The notes under the pieces: model-generated
The model's input: the letters and a program-made list of their open reading frames with translations, nothing else
Database searches by the model: none
Told to the model about the DNA's origin: nothing
From: Firmicutes bacterium UBA4996
GTDB taxonomy: Bacteria; Bacillota; Limnochordia; Darwinibacteriales; Darwinibacteriaceae
Assembly (NCBI GenBank): GCA_002396805.1
Contig: DGYW01000062.1
Location: 11,028-19,794 of the forward strand
Length of the DNA stretch: 8,767 bases
Reading direction: 5' to 3'
Shown: positions 1 through 6,913 of the stretch, one piece after another
Numbering within the stretch: the stretch's first letter is position 1
Layout of the letters: each line of letters starts with the position of its first letter
Program-made: the position numbers and the translations under genes

Positions 1-786
1 CCTGGAGTCCCTCACGAGTTAAAGACTATTTTTTCCACTAGTGTGGAGCCAGTTCTGCTCTCACAGACTTCCGGGCAACGACTGGTAACAAGAAATCTCA
101 ATTTTGTTGGGATCGGTGAATCTCGTCTGGAAGAGATCCTTCAGGACTTACTAGCTAAGCAAAGCAATCCTACAATGGCCCTGTATGCCTCTGGAGGAAA
201 GGTGCGGGTGCGTCTCACGGCCAAGGCATCGTCCCAAGCGGATGCGCTTAGTTTAATCGAGCCGCTCACAGATGAAATCCAAGCCCGAACGAAAGGTTAT
301 TTGTATGGTCTTGATGGACAAACACTAGAAGAAGTGGTTGGTCGCCAACTGATGGAAGGAGGACTTACCGTGGCTTTGGCTGAGTCTTGTACAGGGGGCT
401 TGGTTAGCCACTTGCTGACTAATGTTCCTGGAAGTTCCTCCTACTTTCAGCGAGGTTATGTGGTTTACAGCAACCAGGCTAAGCAGGAAGACCTGGGAGT
501 ACCAGCTGATACCTTAAGAAAATTCGGTGCAGTCAGTCCTGAAACGGCCAAGGCTATGTCAGAAGGTGTTCGCCTTGAAGTTGGGACTGATTTTGGTTTA
601 GCTCTTACAGGCATAGCCGGCCCGGGAGGAGGTAGCCCCGAGAAGCCCGTTGGTTTAGTGTACATTAGTCTGGCCTCTTCAAGCGATACTATTGTTCAAA
701 GGCATCTGTGGCGCGGAACAAGGGAGCAAATCAAAAATAGAAGTGCCCTAGCCGCCTTGCAACTGCTGTGGCAGAATAGTCAATGA
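1..786 (+). CDS. cinA: CinA-family protein / nicotinamide-nucleotide amidohydrolase (5' partial)
   Basis: The reading frame is open from base 1, so the gene is cut by the window edge; 261 residues are visible of a family usually about 410-420 long. The GTG at position 43 is internal, because the residues before it (PGVPHELK at bases 1-24) match the end of the MoaB-like N-terminal CinA domain. A middle domain follows, then the C-terminal PncC-type amidase domain, with ESCTGG at visible residues 128-133 (bases 382-399), the YSNQAK segment at 156-161, and TGIAGPGGG at 203-211. In the family this domain deamidates nicotinamide mononucleotide to nicotinate mononucleotide in pyridine-nucleotide recycling. 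CinA is competence-associated in Gram-positive bacteria, where cinA often directly precedes recA. Here 24 bases separate it from a phosphoesterase gene, so the two are probably cotranscribed. The identification is firm; full length and N-terminal activity cannot be judged. Confidence 0.95.
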   Translation, partial: PGVPHELKTIFSTSVEPVLLSQTSGQRLVTRNLNFVGIGESRLEEILQDLLAKQSNPTMALYASGGKVRVRLTAKASSQADALSLIEPLTDEIQARTKGYLYGLDGQTLEEVVGRQLMEGGLTVALAESCTGGLVSHLLTNVPGSSSYFQRGYVVYSNQAKQEDLGVPADTLRKFGAVSPETAKAMSEGVRLEVGTDFGLALTGIAGPGGGSPEKPVGLVYISLASSSDTIVQRHLWRGTREQIKNRSALAALQLLWQNSQ

Positions 787-810
787 GCTTAACACAATAG
801 GGGGAAGTTA

Positions 811-2247
811 TTGGTGCAACAACTGACTAAGGACCGACGTAAGCATTTGCAGTTCGTCTTTGTCTGCCTAGGAGTTCTACTTTTTATTAATCTCTTTTCA
901 AGCACCGATTATCATTCTCTCTCCGCAACAGTCAATCTTAATGTGGCTGTTGGATATCCTCCCCGGACTAGCCTCATAATTCCGCCTATTGGGGAGATAA
1001 GGGCGAATACCCATTGGCTTCCCATACGCTTGAACCTAGAGTTGAAAAATGTTAATCTCTCCTTACTACGGAGTATTGTTTTTGCAAGCCCAGGGGCCAC
1101 TGAACCTGTTTTCAAAGAATTTGAGGAAGATATTCGCAAATTAGTGGTTTTCTTTGTGGTTAAACTACTCGGCTTAGGTTTGTTCGGCGCAGTGTTTGCT
1201 CTTTTTTTCTTGGGTGTTCGAGACCAAAGGACTCTGGTCTGGGGCGGGATTGCTGGCGTAATGGTGATATTGTTGCTTGTTGTCAGTGTGTACTTCACCT
1301 ATGATCTTAGCGCCTTTGAACGTCTAGAATATGAGGGTATCATTGAAGCGGCCCCTTGGGCGTTGAATCTGGCTTGGCAAGTTCTAGGTGAGGTGGAAGA
1401 ACTGGGAACTAGGGTTCAGGTATTGGCCGAGAATCTCTACTCCGCTTTGCAACAGTTAGAAACGATTGGACCTATTGGTCTAGTAGAAGCTGATCTTGTG
1501 GCTTTGCATGTTTCAGATATTCATAATAATCCTGTGGCCTATGATTTTGCTCGCCAAGTCATTGAAAGTTTTCCAATTGACTTGGTGTTAGATACAGGTG
1601 ATCTCACGGATTGGGGCACCGCATTGGAGGCTGAGGTAACTAAGCGCATCGCGGAGCTTGAGTTACCCTATGTTTTTGTTTCTGGAAATCACGAATCTAT
1701 TCAAGTCTTAGACCGTCTTCAGGCATTAGAGAATGTAACTATTGTGGATCACACGGAGAAAGTTATTCTCGGTCTTAGGATTGCCGGTGTTGGTGATTTG
1801 GTAGCCATGAAGCCTTTGCCCACTCCTGCTCCTGTAGGGGATTTGAGTGAGCAAGCTCGGGATATAAATAGCTTTTGGGCAAGTATTGAGGATCGTCCAG
1901 ACATATTCATGATACATAATCATCGAGTTGCTAAAGCCATCGAGCCAGGCTTATTTTCGGCGGTACTCTATGGGCATACCCATGTCTTGGACCTTCAGCA
2001 AATTGGAGGAACGGTCTATAACAACGCGGGTACAACTGGGGCCGCGGGCATCAGGGGATTTCAAAGTAAAGAGCTCTTGCCCTATAGTTTATCTTTATTA
2101 TATTTTGTCCACAACGATCAGGGTCGGCCCATTCTTTATGCTGTGGATGGGGTCCATGTGACAGGCTTGGGCCAGAGTTTTTCTCTACAAAGAACATTTG
2201 TTGAGTACGGCAGGAATCTCGCACCAGATGTAGAAATGGTACGCTGA
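811..2247 (+). CDS. Membrane-anchored metallophosphoesterase, catalytic domain probably extracellular
   Basis: This 478-residue protein has three predicted membrane segments (about 12-30, 111-135 and 142-164) and a calcineurin-like metallophosphoesterase domain from about residue 228. The metal-binding motifs are complete: DIH at 236-238, GD at 263-264, GNHE at 292-295, a histidine in IHNH at 368-371 and GHTH at 388-391. Basic residues at the N-terminus (TKDRRKH) and in the short RDQR loop at 137-140 suggest both are cytoplasmic, which places residues 31-110 and the catalytic domain outside. The only cysteine is C19 in the first membrane segment, consistent with an exported domain. Residues 40-110 form a proline-rich stretch I do not recognise. 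The start is TTG 811 or GTG 814; the purine run at 799-806 fits either. The substrate is unknown: the fold covers nucleotide, phosphoprotein and lipid-phosphate hydrolases. It lies between cinA and recA and is followed by a terminator. Confidence 0.9.
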   Translation: MVQQLTKDRRKHLQFVFVCLGVLLFINLFSSTDYHSLSATVNLNVAVGYPPRTSLIIPPIGEIRANTHWLPIRLNLELKNVNLSLLRSIVFASPGATEPVFKEFEEDIRKLVVFFVVKLLGLGLFGAVFALFFLGVRDQRTLVWGGIAGVMVILLLVVSVYFTYDLSAFERLEYEGIIEAAPWALNLAWQVLGEVEELGTRVQVLAENLYSALQQLETIGPIGLVEADLVALHVSDIHNNPVAYDFARQVIESFPIDLVLDTGDLTDWGTALEAEVTKRIAELELPYVFVSGNHESIQVLDRLQALENVTIVDHTEKVILGLRIAGVGDLVAMKPLPTPAPVGDLSEQARDINSFWASIEDRPDIFMIHNHRVAKAIEPGLFSAVLYGHTHVLDLQQIGGTVYNNAGTTGAAGIRGFQSKELLPYSLSLLYFVHNDQGRPILYAVDGVHVTGLGQSFSLQRTFVEYGRNLAPDVEMVR

Positions 2248-2252
2248 GTCCA

Positions 2253-2297
2253 GCCTTAGGTTGGTGAATCTGCTTTCCGGGGGGAAACGCTGAGGGC
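2253..2297 (+). other. Possible folded RNA segment upstream of recA
   Basis: An inner hairpin is formed by GCTTTCC (2272-2278) and GGAAACGC (2283-2290), with a GGGG loop and one bulged C. It is enclosed by possible pairing of GCCTT (2253-2257) with GAGGC-like bases at 2293-2297, which includes a G-U pair. I could not match it to a riboswitch class I know. It may simply be the 3' untranslated end of the phosphoesterase transcript. Confidence 0.25.
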
Positions 2298-2303
2298 GAA
2301 ACT

Positions 2304-2325
2304 AGACCCAATGGAGGGTCTTTTT
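2304..2325 (+). terminator. Rho-independent terminator after the metallophosphoesterase gene
   Basis: AGACCC (2304-2309) pairs perfectly with GGGTCT (2316-2321) around a six-base loop, followed by a short T run. An outer repeat, AAACTAG (2299-2305) with CTAGTTT (2329-2335), could form a competing or enclosing stem. It would separate the cinA-phosphoesterase transcript from recA. Confidence 0.65.
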
Positions 2326-2351
2326 CAGCTAGTTTCTCCCTTTTCTATGGT
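2322..2351 (+). promoter_or_regulatory. Weak candidate sigma-A promoter for recA
   Basis: TTTTCA (2322-2327) and TATGGT (2346-2351) each match four of six bases of the -35 and -10 consensus, with an 18-base spacer. The predicted transcription start falls near 2358, just at the LexA box, which is the arrangement expected for a LexA-repressed promoter. The -35 overlaps the T tract of the preceding terminator. The match is weak, and position relative to the LexA box is the main support. Confidence 0.35.
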
Positions 2352-2358
2352 AATTAGG

Positions 2359-2372
2359 CGAACACTTGTTTT
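2359..2372 (+). promoter_or_regulatory. LexA (SOS) box upstream of recA
   Basis: CGAACACTTGTTTT fits the Firmicute LexA operator CGAAC-N4-GTTCG at nine of ten arm positions if T is allowed as the pyrimidine in the right arm, and at eight of ten against the strict palindrome. It lies 24 bases before the recA start codon. Repression by LexA and induction on DNA damage are the expected consequence. Confidence 0.75.
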
Positions 2373-2396
2373 AAGTTGAAAGGAGAGACGGATTGA

Positions 2397-3428
2397 ATGA
2401 GCGAGAAGCAAAAAGCGCTAGATAGAGCTGTCCTACAGATTGAAAAACAATATGGAAAAGGTTCGATCATGAAGTTGGGGGAGACTGGTGCCAAACTAAA
2501 CATTGAGGCAATCCCTACTGGCTCCCTAGCCTTAGACGTTGCCTTAGGCGTGGGAGGTATCCCCCGAGGTCGGGTTATCGAGATCTACGGTCCTGAATCA
2601 TCTGGTAAGACAACCTTAGCATTACACATTATGGCCGAAGCCCAACAAATGGGGGGAATCGCAGCCATGATCGACGCAGAACATGCCTTAGACCCTGTTT
2701 ATGCCCGCAAGTTAGGGGTTGATATTGACAACCTCCTGATCTCCCAACCGGATCATGGCGAACAGGCCTTAGAGATTGCTGAACACCTGGTGCGCAGTGG
2801 AGCTGTAGATGTTGTGGTAGTTGACTCTGTTGCGGCCTTAGTACCAAGGGCAGAAATTGAGGGTGAAATGGGCGATTCCCATGTGGGTTTGCAAGCACGC
2901 CTGATGTCCCAAGCCTTGCGTAAACTGACAGGGGCCATCGGAAAATCTAATTGTACCGTAATTTTCACTAATCAACTTCGTGAAAAGGTAGGCATCATGT
3001 TTGGCAATCCGGAGGTAACCCCAGGTGGACGAGCCTTAAAATTTTATGCATCTGTACGCTTGGATGTACGGCGCATCGAGACTCTCAAGCAAGGGACTGA
3101 TATGGTTGGTAACCGTACCAGAGTTCGCGTCTTAAAGAATAAGGTAGCGCCACCATTTAAAGAAGCAGAATTCGATATTATGTATGGAGAAGGAATTTCC
3201 CGAGAAGGGGATGTTCTGGATATGGCCGCTGATTTAGAGATCGTGAATAAGAGTGGGGCATGGTATTCTTACGGTGATCTCCGTCTTGGACAAGGGCGGG
3301 AAAATGCTAAGGAGTTTCTCCGTCAGAACGCTGAACTAACTAATGAGTTAGAGTATAAGGTTAGGGACGCCAAGGGACTGATCAAATCCGAGGGAGCAGA
3401 GAAGCAAGTTGGAACCGAAACAGAGTAA
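2397..3428 (+). CDS. recA: Recombinase RecA
   Basis: This is a full-length RecA of 343 residues, close to the usual Gram-positive size. It forms ATP-dependent filaments on single-stranded DNA, drives strand exchange and promotes LexA self-cleavage. Visible motifs are Walker A GPESSGKT at 65-72, the DAEHALD segment with catalytic-type glutamate E95, Walker B VVVVDS at 139-144, loop L1 around EGEMGDSH (155-162), and loop L2 from NQLREK to the TPGG at 208-211. The acidic C-terminal tail is present but short. The ATG is preceded by AAAGGAG at 2379-2385, 11 bases away. An upstream LexA box implies SOS induction. The 3' end overlaps recX by 20 bases. There is no intein and no frame disruption. Confidence 0.99.
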   Translation: MSEKQKALDRAVLQIEKQYGKGSIMKLGETGAKLNIEAIPTGSLALDVALGVGGIPRGRVIEIYGPESSGKTTLALHIMAEAQQMGGIAAMIDAEHALDPVYARKLGVDIDNLLISQPDHGEQALEIAEHLVRSGAVDVVVVDSVAALVPRAEIEGEMGDSHVGLQARLMSQALRKLTGAIGKSNCTVIFTNQLREKVGIMFGNPEVTPGGRALKFYASVRLDVRRIETLKQGTDMVGNRTRVRVLKNKVAPPFKEAEFDIMYGEGISREGDVLDMAADLEIVNKSGAWYSYGDLRLGQGRENAKEFLRQNAELTNELEYKVRDAKGLIKSEGAEKQVGTETE

Positions 3429-3885
3429 TGCAAAGTCAGCAGCCCTTCGCTTATTGACTGTGCGGGATCGCAGTGTACAAGAAATGAAAGAGCGTTTAGA
3501 GCGCAATTATACCAAAGAAGAAGTTGCGGAAACCGTCGATTACTTATTGGAGATAGGCTACCTAGATGATCTGCGTTACGCCCGTAATCATGTGGACTAT
3601 CGCAATCGAAATCGCCCAACGGGGAATTATCTACTCCGCCTCGAACTCGGAAAAAAGGGCATTAGTGATCAAATTATTGATCAGGTCATCAACGCCCCCG
3701 AAATAGAGTATGAGCTGGCCTTAACGGTTGCGGAACAACGCTTGGGGTCCTTAGAAAGAGTTGATGCCCTCGCTCGAGTACGACGTTTGTATGGCCTTCT
3801 ACAGCGACGGGGATTTCCGGTGACGACTGCCAGATCGGTGGTTGGTGAATTGCTTGACAGAGATCTTGAAAACGAATACAATTAA
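3409..3885 (+). CDS. recX: Regulatory protein RecX
   Basis: A 158-residue protein with the RecX family pattern of three-helix repeats. The first contains ALRLLTVRDRSVQEMKERL (residues 12-30) and the second GYLDDLRYARNHVDYRN (47-63), both typical. RecX binds inside the groove of RecA filaments and limits or modulates their extension. The start is TTG at 3409, inside the last codons of recA, with GGGAG at 3392-3396 as a weak ribosome site. The next in-frame start, GTG 3460, would delete conserved residues of the first helix. The overlap and weak site suggest that translation is coupled to recA, so that RecX is made in proportion to RecA. A terminator follows at 3971. Confidence 0.93.
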   Translation: MEPKQSNAKSAALRLLTVRDRSVQEMKERLERNYTKEEVAETVDYLLEIGYLDDLRYARNHVDYRNRNRPTGNYLLRLELGKKGISDQIIDQVINAPEIEYELALTVAEQRLGSLERVDALARVRRLYGLLQRRGFPVTTARSVVGELLDRDLENEYN

Positions 3886-3970
3886 TAGGGGTTGTCATAC
3901 CTGAGGCAGTCCCAGTTATTCGAAAACGAACTGTAAACGAGAAACATTGGAAATGATCTCACAGGAGAGA

Positions 3971-3999
3971 AAAGCTGAGTTTCGGCTCGGCTTTCTTTT
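3971..3999 (+). terminator. Rho-independent terminator between recX and rny
   Basis: AAAGCTGAG (3971-3979) pairs with CTCGGCTTT (3986-3994), with one G-U pair and a six-base loop TTTCGG, followed by CTTTT. It would end the recA-recX transcript. It lies only about a dozen bases before the rny ribosome binding site. I found no convincing promoter in the remaining 3886-3970 stretch. Confidence 0.7.
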
Positions 4000-4005
4000 C
4001 TAGGA

Positions 4006-5574
4006 TTGAACAGAAAGGAGGAGGTGAATAGTATCGATCTTTTTGTTACTTTAGTCAAATACGGAGCAGTTGCCATCGTTGCCTTGTTGGCAGGGTACTT
4101 CATCCGGAGGACCGTGGCGGAATCAACTATCCGCTCAGCGGAGGAAGAGGCCGTCAGGATCATACACGACGCTGAAAGGGAAGCTGAGGCTAAGAAGCGT
4201 GAAGCTTTACTGGAAGCTAAAGAAGAGATCCACAAATCTCGCTTAGAAATGGAGCGGGAGGCGCGCGAGAGACGTAGCGAATTACATCAATTCGAGCGAC
4301 GCGTTACTCAAAAAGAAGAAGCGTTGGATCGTCGTAGCGATGCATTGGAGCGTAAGGAAGAAACCTTGCAACGAAAGAACCGTGAAGTGGAGCAACGTCA
4401 AACGGAGATAGGCGAGTTACTAGAGCAGCAGCGGCAAGAGTTGGAGCGTATTTCTCAACTTACGACCGAAGATGCTCGTGAGCTTATTCTCAAGACTGTT
4501 GCAGACGAAGTCAAGCACGAAACGGCAATCATGATCCGTGAACTGGAAGCTCAAGCACGGGACGAAGCAGAAAAACGAGCCCGTGATATCATTTCGCTCG
4601 CAATTCAAAGAACGGCAGCTGACCATGTTGCCGAATCCACTGTTTCAGTGGTGTCCTTACCCAACGATGATATGAAAGGACGGATCATTGGGCGGGAAGG
4701 TAGAAACATTCGAGCGTTAGAGACCTTAACAGGTATAGACTTGATTATCGATGACACGCCCGAAGCGGTGATTCTCTCAGGGTTTGACCCTGTACGCCGC
4801 GAAGTGGCCAGAATTGCTTTAGAACGCCTAATCGCTGATGGGAGGATTCACCCCGCTCGGATTGAAGAGATGGTTGAAAAGGCCCGCAAAGAGGTAGATG
4901 CAGTTATTAGGGATGCAGGTGAACAAGCCACCTTAGAAACGGACGTGCATGGCTTACACCCTGAGCTGATCAAGTTATTAGGTAGATTACGTTTTCGAAC
5001 TAGCTATGGCCAAAATGTCTTAAGGCACTCTATCGAAGTGGCACATTTGGCTGGAATTATGGCGGCAGAACTCGGTGTTGATGCAAGATTGGCTAGAAGA
5101 GCCGGTCTACTACACGATATCGGTAAGGCCGTGGACCACGAAATCGAAGGTACTCACATTGAGATAGGAGTTGACCTTCTGCGGAAGTATAAAGAAAATG
5201 AAGATGTAATCCATGCCATGGCTTGTCACCACGGTGACTATGAGCCACAGAGTGTGGAAGCAGTGCTGGTTACGGCTGCAGACTCTATTTCAGCAGCTCG
5301 GCCCGGTGCACGACGGGAGACCTTGGAAAATTACATCAAGCGTTTGCAAAAGCTTGAAGAGATCTCCAGCTCCTTCGAGGGAGTAGAGAAATCTTATGCA
5401 ATTCAGGCAGGTCGTGAAGTGCGGATTATGGTTAAACCCGATCGCATTGACGATGCTGCTTCGGTGCAATTGAGTAGAGATATTGTAAAACGCATTGAGG
5501 CAGAATTGGAATATCCCGGTCAAATCAAAGTGACCGTGATCAGGGAAACCCGTGCTGTAGAGTATGCGAAATAA
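4006..5574 (+). CDS. rny: Ribonuclease Y, membrane-anchored endoribonuclease
   Basis: RNase Y starts mRNA decay by endonucleolytic cleavage at the inner face of the membrane. Counting from TTG 4006, the 522 residues show one membrane segment (about 12-33), a long charged coiled coil (about 38-195), a KH RNA-binding domain with GRIIGREGRN at 225-234, and an HD hydrolase domain with the HD pair at 370-371 and a further HHGD at 408-411. Length and domain order are normal. The start is uncertain. TTG 4006 has almost no ribosome site and abuts the upstream terminator; GTG 4024 lies inside the Shine-Dalgarno sequence. ATC 4033 is best placed and would give an N-terminus beginning just before the membrane segment. 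The C-terminal end is certain. In B. subtilis rny (ymdA) directly precedes ymdB; here one gene lies between them. Confidence 0.97.
   Translation: MNRKEEVNSIDLFVTLVKYGAVAIVALLAGYFIRRTVAESTIRSAEEEAVRIIHDAEREAEAKKREALLEAKEEIHKSRLEMEREARERRSELHQFERRVTQKEEALDRRSDALERKEETLQRKNREVEQRQTEIGELLEQQRQELERISQLTTEDARELILKTVADEVKHETAIMIRELEAQARDEAEKRARDIISLAIQRTAADHVAESTVSVVSLPNDDMKGRIIGREGRNIRALETLTGIDLIIDDTPEAVILSGFDPVRREVARIALERLIADGRIHPARIEEMVEKARKEVDAVIRDAGEQATLETDVHGLHPELIKLLGRLRFRTSYGQNVLRHSIEVAHLAGIMAAELGVDARLARRAGLLHDIGKAVDHEIEGTHIEIGVDLLRKYKENEDVIHAMACHHGDYEPQSVEAVLVTAADSISAARPGARRETLENYIKRLQKLEEISSSFEGVEKSYAIQAGREVRIMVKPDRIDDAASVQLSRDIVKRIEAELEYPGQIKVTVIRETRAVEYAK
4012..4027 (+). promoter_or_regulatory. 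Double Shine-Dalgarno sequence of rny
   Basis: AGAAAGGAGG (4012-4021) is a ten-base match to the 16S anti-Shine-Dalgarno, and GGAGGTGA (4020-4027) is a second, overlapping eight-base match. Neither is followed at 5-9 bases by ATG, GTG or TTG in the rny frame. The codon at the best distance is ATC at 4033. This site therefore argues that translation begins downstream of the TTG at 4006. Confidence 0.75.
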
Positions 5575-5575
5575 G

Positions 5576-5600
5576 ACCAGGCAGCTGCCTGGTTTTATTT
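5576..5600 (+). terminator. Rho-independent terminator directly after rny
   Basis: A perfect 18-base palindrome, ACCAGGCAG then CTGCCTGGT (5576-5593), begins one base after the rny stop codon and is followed by TTTATTT. As RNA it folds with a seven-pair stem and an AGCT loop. The next gene starts only 24 bases downstream, so some read-through would be needed unless a promoter lies within rny. Confidence 0.75.
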
Positions 5601-5611
5601 ATGCAAGATTG

Positions 5612-5616
5612 GGAGG
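5612..5616 (+). promoter_or_regulatory. Ribosome binding site that fixes the start at 5624
   Basis: GGAGG inside a purine run (5611-5617) lies seven bases before the ATG at 5624. The same frame stays open up to an ATG at 5564, but that start would lie inside rny and translate through the terminator, so 5624 is preferred. Confidence 0.75.
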
Positions 5617-5623
5617 GTGGCCA

Positions 5624-6133
5624 ATGGATCGGGAAGGAAACCACATCGATCTACTTATTTCACTCTTGGTTCGTTTCCCACAAATTGGGACGGTGCACTA
5701 CGAACCGAATGAAAGAGCCTTACGCTTGGTTTTTTTACTCAAAGGTGCCCATGATAATTTCCCGAAATTTGTGCAAACTTTTAGGGATCATTTATCACTT
5801 TTTCATGATCTTAGACAGAGTGATGCTGGTGTTACTTCTCTAAAACGAAGCGAAAATGGTGTGCTAACCAGTGTTGAAGTGCTAAGGGAGCTCAGTGGCT
5901 TGTCCTTAGAAGAATTGAATCTGATCGTGACTTTAGTGAGCGATTTCTATGGGGATGATCTGATTCAGGATGGTCCAGAAGTAGGTGAGGATGACGAAAT
6001 TGAGCACAATTCCGTAATTGAATCGTTTTTAGGCTTGGTTCCTCATCGTAGCTTAGAGCGTCTTACCGGTTTTCGGGACAATGGGCGCGTCTTGGTGTTT
6101 AGCGTACCGTTAATAGGAGTTGGTAAGCCATGA
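5624..6133 (+). CDS. Conserved-context hypothetical protein between rny and ymdB
   Basis: I do not recognise this 169-residue protein. It has no signal peptide, membrane segment or cysteine, so it is probably cytoplasmic. The N-terminal 40 residues alternate hydrophobic and polar residues as in an alpha/beta fold. A helical region with SGLSLEELNLIVTLVSDF (91-108) follows, then an acidic linker rich in D and E (about 119-127), then a helix and a C-terminal segment, LTGFRDNGRVLVF (147-159). Start ATG 5624 is chosen for its GGAGG site. The stop codon overlaps the ymdB start (ATGA), so translation of the two is probably coupled. Its position between two RNA-metabolism genes suggests, but does not show, a role with RNase Y or YmdB. 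Confidence 0.85.
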   Translation: MDREGNHIDLLISLLVRFPQIGTVHYEPNERALRLVFLLKGAHDNFPKFVQTFRDHLSLFHDLRQSDAGVTSLKRSENGVLTSVEVLRELSGLSLEELNLIVTLVSDFYGDDLIQDGPEVGEDDEIEHNSVIESFLGLVPHRSLERLTGFRDNGRVLVFSVPLIGVGKP

Positions 6134-6897
6134 GGGTATTAATGTTAGGGGATATTTTCGGGAGGCCAGGTAGGCAAATTGTAGCTCAACACTTGCCGAA
6201 ACTCATAGAACGCTATAATCCCGTCCTGATTGTAGCTAATGGCGAAAATGCAGCAGGAGGATTCGGATTAACGAAGAAGGTTGCCGACGAATTGTTTGGC
6301 CTAGGCATTCACGTGCTAACTAGCGGGAATCATATTTGGGATCAAAAAGAAATGTACACTCACATTGAGGCGGAGCCCCGAATTCTTCGACCTGCTAACT
6401 ATCCTCCTACAGTACCTGGTGCTTCTGTATATCTTCATGAGATTGAAGACGGGCAGATTGCGGTAGTAAATTTAATCGGCCGTGTTTTCATGCAGGACTA
6501 CGATTGTCCTTTTAGGACGGCGGATCGGATTTTGGAAGAAATGCCTCGCGATGTGCGCCATATTTTGATCGACTTTCACGGAGAGGCCACCTCTGAGAAA
6601 ATTGCACTAGCTCGCTATTTAGACGGGCGAGTTAGTGCAGTAGTTGGTACCCATACCCATGTTCTTACGGCGGACGAAAAGATTTTACCAAAAGGGACGG
6701 CCTACATCACAGATTTAGGGATGTGTGGACCTATTGGTGGCATTTTAGGAGTTGAACCCTCAGTGGTGATTAACAAGTTTTTAACCCAATTGCCTACCCG
6801 CTTTTCTGTGGCTAAAGGACCCGCACAGCTCACTGGCGTACTGATTACCTTGGGCCCTCAAGGGACGGCTGAACAAATTCTTCGCTTAAAATTCTAA
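6130..6897 (+). CDS. ymdB: YmdB-type metallophosphoesterase, cyclic-nucleotide phosphodiesterase family (TIGR00282)
   Basis: A 255-residue protein close in size to B. subtilis YmdB (264). The di-metal site residues appear at the same numbers as in that protein: D8 in LGDIFG, E39 and N40 in NGENAAGGFG, N67 and H68 in SGNHIWD, H150 in DFHGE, and H175 and H177 in GTHTHV. The family is a dinuclear-metal 2',3'-cyclic-nucleotide phosphodiesterase with a cytoplasmic location. In B. subtilis YmdB affects the switch between biofilm and motility and RNA levels, and is encoded with RNase Y. It overlaps the preceding hypothetical gene by four bases. There is no clear terminator after it; the spoVS promoter begins 17 bases downstream of its stop. 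Confidence 0.96.
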   Translation: MRVLMLGDIFGRPGRQIVAQHLPKLIERYNPVLIVANGENAAGGFGLTKKVADELFGLGIHVLTSGNHIWDQKEMYTHIEAEPRILRPANYPPTVPGASVYLHEIEDGQIAVVNLIGRVFMQDYDCPFRTADRILEEMPRDVRHILIDFHGEATSEKIALARYLDGRVSAVVGTHTHVLTADEKILPKGTAYITDLGMCGPIGGILGVEPSVVINKFLTQLPTRFSVAKGPAQLTGVLITLGPQGTAEQILRLKF

Positions 6898-6913
6898 TAA
6901 AATGAACATAAAA

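Noticed and set aside
912..1298. Antisense open frame of 128 codons opposite the phosphoesterase gene, and other long antisense frames across recA, rny and cinA
   Set aside because: No family resemblance, no ribosome sites, and the opposite strands encode clear proteins; these are shadows of real genes.
3426..3457. TAATG stop-start junction at the end of recA
   Set aside because: The ATG at 3428 is in a different frame from recX and reaches a stop after nine codons.
3926..3939. CGAAC sequence resembling a LexA box between recX and rny
   Set aside because: The right half is not GTTCG-like, so it lacks the palindrome; probably chance.
5564..5623. A longer version of the 169-residue protein starting at ATG 5564 inside rny
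   Set aside because: It would translate the rny terminator palindrome and has no ribosome site, whereas ATG 5624 has GGAGG seven bases before it.
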